From positions 1 through 19,724 of the forward strand of contig JAQWON010000025.1 in assembly GCA_029245825.1 (NCBI GenBank): a stretch of DNA of 19,724 nucleotides. Reading direction: 5' to 3'. The first letter of the stretch is position 1, and every line of letters begins with the position of its first letter. Below the pieces are notes generated by a model. The model searched no databases and was not told where the DNA came from. It saw only the letters and a list, made by a program, of their open reading frames with translations. This document shows positions 1 through 8,337 of this stretch, in pieces. A program made the position numbers and the translations under genes. Source of the stretch: Flavobacteriaceae bacterium. GTDB lineage: Bacteria > Bacteroidota > Bacteroidia > Flavobacteriales > Flavobacteriaceae.

Positions 1-726
1 AATAATTTCATTATATGAATAAATAGCATGGCTAGGAGGATTACCGAATAAATGCAGCATTGCCCAATCAATGTCAGAATGACCAAAATAAACAGCAGGA
101 TCAATTAAAGCCGGATCTCCTTCCAGATCAGAAATTAAGTTACCAGACCAAAGATCTCCGTGCAATAGAGATGGTTTTTTTTCGGGAACAATGGATTCTA
201 TTTTCTTGCTTAAGGATTCTATTTTGTTTGCTGATTTATATTCCATCAATCCCTTATCAATAGCTATTTCTATTAAGTATAAGATTCTATTTTCCACATA
301 AAAATCAATCCAACTATCTTTTGAATTATTTATTTGCTCAAGAGAACCAATATAATTATCATGATTTAATCCAAAAGTGTGATTATTTATATTATGTAAA
401 AACGCAAGATTTCTTCCAAATAATTCCCAATTAAAAGGTTTTGCTTTACGGATATATTCCATTATTATATAGGCCTTTTTGTTCTTTTGCCCAACTGAGA
501 GTACCTTTGGTATTACAAATGAAGAGTTGGACAGTAGTTTTAAACCAAGCTTTTCTTTTTCAAACATTTCAGGATATAAATCTTTATCATTAATTTTTAT
601 TACAACTGTTTGATTTTCCAATTCACACTTATAAACAAAATTAATATCGCCCCCACTTAGAGCCTCAACATCAATCACTTTTTCCTGTATATTTTCAAAA
701 AGTATTTCCTTTATTTCAGTTTTCAA
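1..726 (-). CDS. Fructosamine kinase family protein (partial, C-terminus off the left edge)
   Basis: The 242 visible codons match the fructosamine-3-kinase/ketosamine-3-kinase fold, which phosphorylates ketoamine adducts on glycated proteins or small amines in the cytosol (family knowledge). Visible motifs are the N-terminal GGDINFVYK nucleotide loop, VVIKIN with the ATP-anchoring lysine, the catalytic-loop segment LLHGDLWSGN (roughly 140-172 on the plus strand), and ALIDPAVYFGHSDIDWAM, the family's metal-binding/activation segment. The frame runs to base 1, and the family is usually about 285-290 residues, so some 45 residues are missing. No ATG exists near the 5' end. The frame opens after a stop about 15 nt upstream, and the first plausible start is TTG at 724-726. 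It lies downstream of the terminator of the gene to its right, so it probably has its own promoter. Function assignment is confident; start codon is less so. Confidence 0.88.
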   Translation of the reverse strand, partial: MKTEIKEILFENIQEKVIDVEALSGGDINFVYKCELENQTVVIKINDKDLYPEMFEKEKLGLKLLSNSSFVIPKVLSVGQKNKKAYIIMEYIRKAKPFNWELFGRNLAFLHNINNHTFGLNHDNYIGSLEQINNSKDSWIDFYVENRILYLIEIAIDKGLMEYKSANKIESLSKKIESIVPEKKPSLLHGDLWSGNLISDLEGDPALIDPAVYFGHSDIDWAMLHLFGNPPSHAIYSYNEII

Positions 727-770
727 TTGTTTAGTTTTAAATCAAAAAAATAATTCAATTTTTCAAATAA

Positions 771-796
771 AAAACCTCTCATTTTTGAGAGGTTTT
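771..796 (-). terminator. Intrinsic terminator of the secreted ABM-like gene
   Basis: A perfect 10-bp inverted repeat (AAAACCTCTC / GAGAGGTTTT) with a 6-nt loop is flanked by A and T runs. It lies 27 nt past the stop of the minus-strand gene at 823-1614 and before the fructosamine kinase start, so it separates the two transcripts. Confidence 0.88.
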
Positions 797-822
797 ATTT
801 TTCAAATAAAATTTACAGAAAT

Positions 823-1614
823 TTATTTTACGTAATCAAACTTTCCGGTTTCTTCATCTATTCCTCCAATATATGACATTACATCATCTGAATGACTTGA
901 AATACTTTCCCAAAATGTTTTTGTGTTTTCATCCATTTCTCCAATGCTGAAATTTTCTTGCCATTTAGCAAGTGAATTCCAGTCTGGATAGACTACATAC
1001 ATATGCCAACTCATTCCAGAACCATAAAGATGGCGACTTGCATACATTGCTTCAATTGTTCCACTTTCTTTTAATTTTTTGGCATATCCAGCGAGCCAAG
1101 TATTCCTGAAATCAATGTTCTTGCCCCACTTTGTATTAAACTTGTGGTTTACAAAAACTTTTCTGGATTTCCAATCCATGCCTTCCTTTTCATATCTTAA
1201 TGTATCTAAACCTTGAAAAATTCTTATTTGATCAGAGTGATTATCAGCATATAATCTTGAATAAAGACGCCAATCAGCTGTTAAGGCTTCCTGTTCTTCC
1301 TTTGAAAGATTCATTGCTTCAACATTTTTTGCAAGAACTTTATTTGTAACATTTGCATCTTCATCAATATCTGAAGCGTTATCGTAAAAATCATAGATAG
1401 CAAAAGTAAAATCTCCAGCATAGACATGAGAAAAAATACCAGAACCCATAATTTTCCTCTCTTCAGAGAGGGTTAAATTCATAAATTTTTTATGAAGAGA
1501 CAAAAATTCTTGAGAATTTTCCCTTGGTACAGTTACGTAGGTAATATTTACTACATTTTGAGCAAGCGTAACTATAGAAGTTAATATTAGTGTTAGTGTA
1601 AATAGCTTTTTCAT
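823..1614 (-). CDS. Secreted two-repeat ABM-like (dimeric alpha/beta barrel) protein
   Basis: This 263-residue protein has a signal peptide (MKKLFTLTLILTSIVTLAQ, cleavage after LAQ), so it is probably periplasmic. The mature part contains two stretches resembling antibiotic-biosynthesis-monooxygenase/ferredoxin-like units. One is about residues 22-95 (NITYVTVPRENSQEFLSLHKKF), the other about 150-225 (KVFVNHKFNTKWGKNIDFRN, then MYASRHLYGSGMSWHMYVVY). No catalytic residues can be assigned. It resembles in layout the frameshifted gene at 7304-7988 and the C-terminal part of the lipoprotein at 13030-13896, and it shares with 7304-7988 a similar sequence just before the start (AAATCAATT then AAATG). 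It is monocistronic and ends at the hairpin at 771-796. The exact biochemical role is unknown. Confidence 0.72.
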   Translation of the reverse strand: MKKLFTLTLILTSIVTLAQNVVNITYVTVPRENSQEFLSLHKKFMNLTLSEERKIMGSGIFSHVYAGDFTFAIYDFYDNASDIDEDANVTNKVLAKNVEAMNLSKEEQEALTADWRLYSRLYADNHSDQIRIFQGLDTLRYEKEGMDWKSRKVFVNHKFNTKWGKNIDFRNTWLAGYAKKLKESGTIEAMYASRHLYGSGMSWHMYVVYPDWNSLAKWQENFSIGEMDENTKTFWESISSHSDDVMSYIGGIDEETGKFDYVK

Positions 1615-1717
1615 TTAATTGATTTTAGTTTTATGCTTATGAAATTACAACAATAATTTATCTGCCACTAAAAAGCTAATAGATTTTAACAAAAAAAGAC
1701 TTAAAATAAAAATTTAA

Positions 1718-1807
1718 AAAATGACCAAAAATGACCAAAAATGACCAAAAATCATCAAAAATTGAAATTTTTAATTTTTTAGATTTTGCTTTTTATTTCA
1801 ATTTTTT
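1718..1807. repeat. 10-bp tandem repeat followed by an AT-rich inverted repeat in a divergent intergenic region
   Basis: ATGACCAAAA occurs three times in exact tandem (1721-1750) and a fourth time with changes (ATCATCAAAA, 1751-1760). Next come the arms AAAAATTGAAAT (1757-1768) and ATTTCAATTTTT (1795-1806), a perfect 12-bp inverted repeat around a 26-nt spacer. The block lies between the divergent genes starting at 1614 (-) and 1898 (+), where a shared regulator could bind. The 10-bp period puts each repeat on the same helix face. Function is inferred from position only. Confidence 0.7.
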
Positions 1808-1897
1808 TATAAAAAATAGTGCGCAAAAAATTTTTTTCATTCAGTAGTAAATTTTAATTTGAAAACAATTTATTAACAGGCTTTACGTTTTTTGTAT

Positions 1898-4840
1898 ATG
1901 ACAAACAGATTAGGCATATTATCGATATTATTATTTGCAGGTAATATTTTTTTTACCACTAGTTACTCTCAAATAAAAAAGTCTTATGAATTTGACTTCA
2001 AAGAAGATATTCTTTGGTTAACAAATAAGGAATTTAAAATTTTCGTTTCCACCAAAAAAGGTGTTTACACTCTAAATAATGTTCAGGTTTTAAAAACCAA
2101 GAATCGCCCTTCAATTAAATTATCTCCTCTTGGGAGAGAATTATTTTCTGTAGGAAGTTTTAAGATATCAAGCTTTCAGGTTAGTGATGAATTAAATCTT
2201 ATTAACGAGATAAATACTGATTTAAATTATCAATTGAAGAAAATTATATCTGATAAATACGGAAGAAATTATTTCTTGTTATCAGATTCTGGGGAAATTT
2301 TTGCTCATAAAGTTGGAAATGAAATTTCAAATGGACAACGAATATATGATTCTGGAATAGTAGATTTTAGTTGGTCTGCTAACCTAAATCAAGTTTTTGC
2401 AGTCTCTAATCAGGAACTACTGGCTATTCGAGACAATAAGGTTCAAAAAAGTTTTAAGGTTTCAAATCCAATATCCTCTGTACATACATTCGAGAGCTTA
2501 TATAAGGTTGCATTGGGGCATGAAGATGGTTCAATTTCATTAATTGATCAAAATTTAGAGGGTAAAATAAATGAACATAAAGTATCTGATTCAAAAATCA
2601 CTTCTATAGTTTCACACCCTGAAGACCCACATTTATTTATTGGGAATTCAAAGGGAGAGTTATATACTTTTAACACAATTTCAAAAAAAATTCTCCCTCT
2701 TGGCAAAATTCACAAGGCTGATCTAAAGCTAGAAATAATTGCAACATACAAGTATGGAGATGAAAAGGAATTTTTAATTTCTTATGGGGAAGATTCTAAA
2801 ATCGCTATATGGGATATAACCCAGTTTGATCCTGATTTTAAATTGTATGTTGATAAAAGAATTGATCAAATAAAAAATAAGTTCTTTAAACGTCAAAAAA
2901 ATGAAGATGAAATTTCCTATTCAAAAAGGACTTCAATAGATATTTCATCTAATTATTTTAATAATAGTAAACAGAATATAATCGATAGTATTGCTACAAC
3001 AAAAAGAAGAGGTCAGACAAAAATATCAATGGCTAATAATGGATCGGTAAAAGTTAAAGTTGATCCATTTAAAGAGGTAATTGTTAACGTTTCGAGTAAT
3101 CTTGATCCTTCTCTTATGACTGTAAAGGAATTAAATTATAATATTAATGAAATAAATTCCTTTGATATTAGTAATGTTTTATTAGTAAACAAGGAGAATG
3201 GAAAGAGCTATGTTTATAATCCTGAGAGAGATAAAAGAATTATAAAAGAAGAACAAGAAGCTATTTTATTAGCTCAGGAAATTTCAAGACAGGAAGTTAT
3301 TCTAAAAAATAACTTAACAGAAATTGTTGCTTCTCTGAAAGAAGATGGAATAATTAATACGGTTGACCTATCTGTAGATTCAAGACTTGTAAAAGAAAAA
3401 GATTCTACTGGGGAAGAAGAATTAAATTTGAAAGTCTCTTTTCTTTCCAAAGGAGTAACAGCTGAGATAGGAGCTCAAACATCTGATTATGGTGCAGGGA
3501 AATATAATTTATTTGATTCACCCTCTGCAAAAACTCTCATGGATTTTTTTATAAAGTCTACTGAAGAAAATTTATCTGGATATCTCGAGGAGGCAACTAG
3601 AGTAACTTTTAAAATAACAGGATCAACAGATAAGTCAAGAGTGAACGCAAACCTGCCATACGACGGGGAGTTTGGAGATTTTAGAAATTTCCCATATTAT
3701 TTTCAAGGATCTCTAGATGGGATTACCATAAACGAGCAAAAGGGTATTGCATCCAATAGTGAATTGGGTTTTTTAAGAACCTATTCGGTTAGAGAGTTTA
3801 TTGAAAATTATACTGATGTTTTTGATTCAACAAGAAATAAATATATTCATTACTCTGAGGAATCTAATTTATATGGAGCAGATCAGAGAAAGATTAATAT
3901 TGAACTTACAATTCATGAAATAGATAAACTTATAGCCTTAAAGAAATCTGCTGATTATAAGTTAAGTGATGTAGATACAGAAATTCCAAGTAGTTCAAAA
4001 AAAATTAATGGATATGCGCTTATTATAGGGAATGAGGATTATAGTTCATATCAATCTAATGTATCAACCAGTCAAAATGTTCCATTTGCTTCAAGAGATG
4101 CAGAGAGTTTTAAAAATTATTTAGTTCAAATGTATGGTTTACCAGAGGAGAATATTATTTTATTAATTAATGGTACTTATGGTGAGATTTCTCAGAATCT
4201 TTCAAAATTTAAAAATTTGATGAAATTTGATGGGAAAAATAAACAGTTTATTTTCTACTATTCAGGTCATGGCATGCCTCACGAAACTACAAATAATCCA
4301 TATCTTATGCCAGTAGATATTAGTGGCTATACAGTTGATCAAGCAATTTCTTTAAATGATTTACTTAAAGATTTCAGTATTCATGATTATAAAAAATGCA
4401 CTTTAGTTATTGACGCTTGTTTTAGTGGCGCTAGTAGATCTCCCGAACCTTTAATTAATTTAAAGGGAGTAGGTAAATGGAGAATAAAAAAGAAACCACA
4501 AGAAGGAAGTAAAAAAAGTTTTATTGATTTTGATTTTGTTAAATCAGATAATCAAATTGATTATATGAATCCTAACATTGGCAGTAAAATGGTTCTTTAT
4601 AGCTCTAGCTCTGGAGAGGAGACTTCGTTGACAGATGATAAAAACCAACATGGGTTATTTACTTATCATTTTTTAAAGATTTTAAAGGATAATAAAGGAG
4701 ATATTTCTTCTAAAGAGTTATTTGATTTAGTAAGGGATAGAGTGGGAAAGAAATCAATACTTGATTTTAACAAGCCTCAAACACCAGAAATTCTTTTTGG
4801 AGATAAGATTAATTTCAATTCAGATTACTTCCTTAAATAG
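1898..4840 (+). CDS. Exported caspase-like (C14) protein with N-terminal beta-propeller and OmpA-like region
   Basis: The ATG at 1898 gives 980 residues; a TTG two codons upstream is less likely. A hydrophobic signal (LGILSILLFAGNIFFTTSYS) predicts export. Residues about 25-310 look like a divergent WD40/beta-propeller (for example IAIWDITQFDPDF near its end). A charged, possibly coiled stretch follows near 450-475. About 565-675 resembles the OmpA/MotB fold (TFKITGSTDKS ... LGFLRTYSVREFIENY ... DQRKINIELTI). About 705-920 is a caspase/metacaspase p20-type domain starting GYALIIGNEDY, with the catalytic dyad visible as His791 in YYSGHG and Cys841 in DACFSG. Such proteases cleave after basic or acidic residues (family knowledge); the substrate here is unknown. 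A hairpin terminator follows, so it appears monocistronic. Domain edges in the middle are approximate. Confidence 0.88.
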   Translation: MTNRLGILSILLFAGNIFFTTSYSQIKKSYEFDFKEDILWLTNKEFKIFVSTKKGVYTLNNVQVLKTKNRPSIKLSPLGRELFSVGSFKISSFQVSDELNLINEINTDLNYQLKKIISDKYGRNYFLLSDSGEIFAHKVGNEISNGQRIYDSGIVDFSWSANLNQVFAVSNQELLAIRDNKVQKSFKVSNPISSVHTFESLYKVALGHEDGSISLIDQNLEGKINEHKVSDSKITSIVSHPEDPHLFIGNSKGELYTFNTISKKILPLGKIHKADLKLEIIATYKYGDEKEFLISYGEDSKIAIWDITQFDPDFKLYVDKRIDQIKNKFFKRQKNEDEISYSKRTSIDISSNYFNNSKQNIIDSIATTKRRGQTKISMANNGSVKVKVDPFKEVIVNVSSNLDPSLMTVKELNYNINEINSFDISNVLLVNKENGKSYVYNPERDKRIIKEEQEAILLAQEISRQEVILKNNLTEIVASLKEDGIINTVDLSVDSRLVKEKDSTGEEELNLKVSFLSKGVTAEIGAQTSDYGAGKYNLFDSPSAKTLMDFFIKSTEENLSGYLEEATRVTFKITGSTDKSRVNANLPYDGEFGDFRNFPYYFQGSLDGITINEQKGIASNSELGFLRTYSVREFIENYTDVFDSTRNKYIHYSEESNLYGADQRKINIELTIHEIDKLIALKKSADYKLSDVDTEIPSSSKKINGYALIIGNEDYSSYQSNVSTSQNVPFASRDAESFKNYLVQMYGLPEENIILLINGTYGEISQNLSKFKNLMKFDGKNKQFIFYYSGHGMPHETTNNPYLMPVDISGYTVDQAISLNDLLKDFSIHDYKKCTLVIDACFSGASRSPEPLINLKGVGKWRIKKKPQEGSKKSFIDFDFVKSDNQIDYMNPNIGSKMVLYSSSSGEETSLTDDKNQHGLFTYHFLKILKDNKGDISSKELFDLVRDRVGKKSILDFNKPQTPEILFGDKINFNSDYFLK

Positions 4841-4869
4841 ATCTAAATTAAATTTATAATTAATTTCAC

Positions 4870-4893
4870 AACCCTTCTTTTGGAGGGTTTTTT
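4870..4893 (+). terminator. Intrinsic terminator after the caspase-like gene
   Basis: AACCCT (4870-4875) pairs with AGGGTT (4884-4889), followed by a run of T. It lies about 30 nt after the stop of the upstream plus-strand gene. Confidence 0.8.
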
Positions 4894-4940
4894 ATTTTTG
4901 GGATAGGAAATATTAAATTTAAGTTTATTAATTTTTGATT

Positions 4941-5465
4941 ATGAAAAAACTAACACTTTTGCTATTTGTTTTGCCCTTAATTTATTCTTGCAGTAAAGAA
5001 GATGATAATACCAACAAAGAAAGAGGTTTAATTATTAATGAATTTTTAGCTAGCAACGACTATTGTTGTGCAGATGAGTCAGGTGACTACGATGATTGGG
5101 TAGAATTATATAACGATTCTGATCAATCAATTGACTTAGGAGGCATGTATTTTACTGATACCCCAGGAGATGATAATCCCTATTTAATTCCTGACACTGA
5201 TCCGTCTGAATCAACAATTTCTCCAGGTGGATATTTAATCCTTTGGTGTGATGATGATCAAGAACAGGGAGTATTACATTTAAGTAAAAAATTAAAAGGA
5301 TCAGGGGAATCAATTATTTTAATCGATAAAGACGGGACTACAGTTATTGATTCTTTAACCTTTAGCTCTCAAACTACAGATATTTCTATGGGTAGAAATG
5401 CTGAAAACCTTGATGAATGGATATTTTTTGAAACTCCTACTCCAGGATCTGCTAATAATAATTAA
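4941..5465 (+). CDS. Lamin-tail-domain lipoprotein
   Basis: This 174-residue lipoprotein has the signal MKKLTLLLFVLPLIYSC; the lipobox cysteine precedes SKEDDN, so it is membrane-anchored outside the cytoplasm. Nearly the whole mature protein is a lamin tail (LTD) domain: LIINEFLASNDYCCAD, then DDWVELYNDSDQSIDLGGMYFTD, PGGYLILWCDDD, and LTFSSQTTDISMGR. It ends with WIFFETPTPGSANNN, typical of bacterial LTD proteins. The domain is an Ig-like beta-sandwich often found on surface proteins and nucleases; no enzyme is fused here. The frame opens at a TTG two codons earlier (4935), but ATG 4941 starts directly with the signal peptide. It lies 112 nt before the glucosidase and may share its transcript; no functional link is evident. 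Confidence 0.85.
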   Translation: MKKLTLLLFVLPLIYSCSKEDDNTNKERGLIINEFLASNDYCCADESGDYDDWVELYNDSDQSIDLGGMYFTDTPGDDNPYLIPDTDPSESTISPGGYLILWCDDDQEQGVLHLSKKLKGSGESIILIDKDGTTVIDSLTFSSQTTDISMGRNAENLDEWIFFETPTPGSANNN

Positions 5466-5474
5466 ATCTAGACA

Positions 5475-5581
5475 ATGAAAGAATGCTGTAAAATCAGAAT
5501 TATATAACATGGGCTATATTATTATTTATTTGTATAGCAGCTATATTTTTATTATTCTGTTTAAATAATATCAATAGATGA
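5475..5581 (+). pseudogene. Possible broken small membrane-protein ORF upstream of the glucosidase
   Basis: An ATG at 5475 opens MKECCKIR and stops soon after. Another frame then encodes a hydrophobic stretch, TWAILLFICIAAIFLLFCL, ending LNNINR-stop at 5579-5581, where the stop overlaps the glucosidase ATG (ATGA). The second frame has no start of its own. Joined by one frameshift, the two would make a single-helix protein of about 35 residues, translationally coupled to the enzyme. This could be a real remnant, a sequence error or chance. Confidence 0.3.
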
Positions 5582-7242
5582 ACAAAAATTGGTGGAAAGA
5601 GAGTGTGGTTTATCAAATTTACCCTAGGTCTTATAAAGATACCAGTGGAAATGGTTTGGGAGATATAGATGGAATAATTGAAAAATTAGGACACATAAAA
5701 TCACTAGGGGTAGACATTATTTGGCTTTGTCCAATTTATAAATCTCCAAATGCCGATAATGGATATGATATTTCTGACTATCGCAGAATTAGTGATGATT
5801 TTGGTGGAGATGAAGCTTTTGACAGATTATTAAAGGCTATTCATAATTCTGGGTTAAAATTAATTATGGATTTAGTCGTAAATCACACCTCTGATGAACA
5901 TTATTGGTTTGAGGAAGCAAAAAAGAGTAAAGAAAACAAATATCATAATCATTATATATGGAAAAAGGGTAACCCTAAAACCCCTCCAAATAATTGGCAA
6001 TCTGTATTTGGGGGTAGTGCATGGAAATGGAATGAAAAAACCAAAGAATATTTTCTTCATTTATACACTCAGAAACAACCAGACTTAAATTGGGAAAATT
6101 CTGAAGTACGTGAAGAGATTTACTCTATTATTGATTTTTGGTTAGACAAAGGGGTGGATGGTTTCCGTATGGATGTAATTTCCATGATTTCCAAACGATT
6201 AGCTTTTGAAGATATTCCTGATAGTATGCCTATTGTTGAATTAATGGAAAAGTTTTATTCAAATGGCCCTCGTGTTCATGAATTTATAAAAGAAATGAAT
6301 CGAAAGGTTTTATCAAAATATGATATAGTTACAGTTGGTGAGGGACCGGGAATTAATTTAGAAAATGCTCTTAAATATGTATCTGAAAAAGAAAATGAAT
6401 TAAATATGGTTTTTCATTTTGACCATTTGTTCATTGACTATGGCCCCAAAGGTAAGTATGATCCTATTCCTATAGATTTTATAAAGTTTAAAAAAATATT
6501 TAGTCAATGGGATAATCTTCTGGCAAATAACGGATGGAATAGTATTTTTTTAGGGAATCATGATTTTTCAAGAATTGTATCTCGTTTTGGCAATGATAAA
6601 GATTATCACTTTGAGTCGGCGAAATTACTTGTAACTCTTTTAATGACGATGAGAGGAACCCCATATATTTATCAAGGCGATGAAATTGGAATGGTAAATG
6701 TTGCTCATCCTTCAATAGAATTTTATGATGACGTGGAAACTCTTAATGCATGGAAATTGGCTGAGATCGAAGGGAAAGACATGGAACTGTTTTTAAAATT
6801 GGTACATAAACAGGGTAGGGACAACGCTCGAACTCCAATTCAGTGGGATTCATCTAAAAATGGAGGTTTCACTAAAAGAAAACCCTGGATTCCACTTAAT
6901 AAAAATTTTAAAATGATCAATGTAACTAATCAAGAAGAGGACCCTCATTCGATTTTACAATATTATCGAAAAATGATTGCTTTTAGAAAAGCAAACAAAA
7001 CTCTAGTATATGGAGAATATAAAGATCTTGAACCCAATCATTCTAAATTATTTATTTATAAAAGATGGGATGAAAAATATATGTTTTTGGTAGCTCATAA
7101 TTTTAGTGATAATCTACAAGAATTTAGCGCTGATTATGTTAAAGATTATACTCTATCTAGTTCGAATTATCTATCAAATGAAAAGCAAAACTTTCTTCAA
7201 CCCTGGGAAAGTCGAATTTATTTTAAAAGTAAAAGTTGCTAA
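5578..7242 (+). CDS. GH13 alpha-glucosidase, oligo-1,6-glucosidase type
   Basis: This 554-residue cytosolic glycoside hydrolase family 13 enzyme starts WWKESVVYQIYPRSYKDTSGNGLGDIDGI. The catalytic residues are visible: nucleophile Asp199 in GFRMDVI, acid/base Glu255 in VGEGPG, and stabiliser Asp329 in LGNHDF. QPDLNW (167-172) is conserved region V. Position and length match Bacillus cereus oligo-1,6-glucosidase (Asp199, Glu255, Asp329; 558 residues, from memory). Val200 next to the nucleophile is the residue associated with alpha-1,6 rather than alpha-1,4 specificity (established knowledge). There is no signal peptide, so it probably hydrolyses short isomalto- or related oligosaccharides after uptake. 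No transporter or SusCD pair is adjacent. The ATG at 5578 overlaps the stop of a broken small ORF upstream, and a bidirectional terminator follows. Confidence 0.93.
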   Translation: MNKNWWKESVVYQIYPRSYKDTSGNGLGDIDGIIEKLGHIKSLGVDIIWLCPIYKSPNADNGYDISDYRRISDDFGGDEAFDRLLKAIHNSGLKLIMDLVVNHTSDEHYWFEEAKKSKENKYHNHYIWKKGNPKTPPNNWQSVFGGSAWKWNEKTKEYFLHLYTQKQPDLNWENSEVREEIYSIIDFWLDKGVDGFRMDVISMISKRLAFEDIPDSMPIVELMEKFYSNGPRVHEFIKEMNRKVLSKYDIVTVGEGPGINLENALKYVSEKENELNMVFHFDHLFIDYGPKGKYDPIPIDFIKFKKIFSQWDNLLANNGWNSIFLGNHDFSRIVSRFGNDKDYHFESAKLLVTLLMTMRGTPYIYQGDEIGMVNVAHPSIEFYDDVETLNAWKLAEIEGKDMELFLKLVHKQGRDNARTPIQWDSSKNGGFTKRKPWIPLNKNFKMINVTNQEEDPHSILQYYRKMIAFRKANKTLVYGEYKDLEPNHSKLFIYKRWDEKYMFLVAHNFSDNLQEFSADYVKDYTLSSSNYLSNEKQNFLQPWESRIYFKSKSC

Positions 7243-7250
7243 TAAAAATA

Positions 7251-7284
7251 AAACCCCCTAATTATTAAAAAGGAGGTTTTTTAA
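7251..7284. terminator. Bidirectional terminator between convergent genes
   Basis: AAACCCCCT (7251-7259) faces AGGAGGTTT (7271-7279) with one mismatch, with A-rich sequence before and six T after. It separates the convergent glucosidase (+) and the frameshifted ABM-like gene (-). Confidence 0.72.
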
Positions 7285-7303
7285 TTGATTTAAGGTATAA
7301 AAT

Positions 7304-7988
7304 TTAGTTCCAAGTTTTAATGTTATTCATAGTAATTGTTCCAAGATAATCAGATATAGGATTTACAATTTTTTGGAATTTCATGAATGCATTTTGTTGT
7401 CCCTCTGTTTTTGGACCCCAAGAAAGAGCAGTTGCATAATCTTTATGAGTAGTATATATATAGTGAGAATCTCCATCAGAACCTTGAGAAAGTAGTCCAA
7501 TAGAGAGGTATCCCTCTGGAGGAAATTCCTTTATCATTTTTACAAACTCATTTGCAAAAGTTACAGGATCTTCAACACTAAAACGCCACATTTGCGAAAT
7601 AGGGTAATTCCCTTTGTCAACATTAAACCGCATGAGAGTTCCCCCTGAGCTAATGGATGTTATTTCTGCAAAATTGAGAAAGTTTTGATTATACTCATCA
7701 TAGACACTGCCAGAGCGAAGCGCTCTTAAATTTGCCAAGATCTTCTGCTAAACCAGCAAATGTTAAATAGTGAGTAGTTTCAAAACCTTCTGGGCGATAC
7801 CATACCGCATCAAGACTTATGACAATATTTTCAGGTTTTTCTATACTAGTATAAAAGCTGTCAACAAGTTCAAGTACAAAATTTTCTGTCCCCTGGTTAA
7901 CTTTTAAGCCAACCTGTTCCCATAAAATATTTTGCGAATAAACACTTAATGAGAAAACAAGTAAAAAAATAAAAATAGTTTTTTTCAT
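7304..7988 (-). pseudogene. Frameshifted secreted ABM-like protein
   Basis: Two overlapping minus-strand frames make one protein. The 5' part (7988 down to about 7738) encodes signal peptide MKKTIFIFLLVFSLSVYSQ and continues to FAGLAEDL. There the reading shifts by one base, and the 3' part continues ANLRALRSGSVYDEY to ...NNIKTWN-stop at 7304. Joined, it is about 227 residues with two ferredoxin-like/ABM-like units (WEQVGLKVNQGTENFVLEL and QMWRFSVEDPVTFANEFVKM), the layout of the 823-1614 protein. In the unshifted frame the 5' part ends after a short unrelated tail (GKFKSASLWQCL). Either a recent indel inactivated the gene or one base is a sequencing or assembly error. A TATATTTG -7-type box lies at 8014-8021 on the minus strand, about 25 nt before the start, so the gene once had, or still has, a promoter. 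Confidence 0.75.
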
Positions 7989-8069
7989 TTCAATTGATTT
8001 TATGATTAGTAACCAAATATAATCAACACTTATCTTGTTGACATATAAAGTGTTTTATATATTTATCTT

Positions 8070-8246
8070 ATGAATTGGTTAATCAAAAACTTGAGTTGGA
8101 TTGGTTTTTTAATACTAGTTATTTCTTTTCCTTTTTTCTCTTTTTGGAGCTCTCCTGAGACAGAGGGTGTTTTTGAAATTATTTTTTGGATAGGATTTAT
8201 TTTAATAGGAGTGAGTCAATTATGGAATGAATTTAGAAAAAAATAG
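8070..8246 (+). CDS. Small two-helix membrane protein
   Basis: A 58-residue ORF starts MNWLIKNLSWIGFLILVISF. A second hydrophobic segment follows (IIFWIGFILIGVSQL) after a short acidic loop (SSPETEGVF), and it ends with the basic tail NEFRKK, so two helices with both ends probably cytosolic. I do not recognise a family. Support for a real gene: the composition is strongly membrane-like, and upstream there is a TTG (8038-8040), a 17-nt spacer and TATATTTA (8058-8065), close to the Bacteroidota -33/-7 pattern, ending 4 nt before the ATG. The same spacing occurs before several other starts in this window, implying a very short or absent leader. It lies between the divergent ABM-like gene and the SMP-30-like gene. 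Confidence 0.55.
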   Translation: MNWLIKNLSWIGFLILVISFPFFSFWSSPETEGVFEIIFWIGFILIGVSQLWNEFRKK

Positions 8247-8337
8247 TTAAATAGCTAATCTACAAGATAATAAAAAACACCTTGTTTAATCATAGGTGAA
8301 ATGATTTTGTATATTTAAGTCATAAAGTTTATATCGT

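Noticed and set aside
60..263. Plus-strand 67-residue ORF
   Set aside because: It is a shadow of the fructosamine kinase gene on the other strand, with no recognisable domain.
1718..1763. CRISPR-like repeats
   Set aside because: The 10-bp units are directly adjacent without spacers and there are no cas genes.
5872..6715. Three ORFs inside the glucosidase gene
   Set aside because: They overlap a long, clearly conserved GH13 gene in other frames.
8277..8298. Hairpin with T-run on the minus strand (CACCT...AGGTG)
   Set aside because: There is no minus-strand gene for it to terminate, and on the plus strand it lacks a T-run; probably chance.
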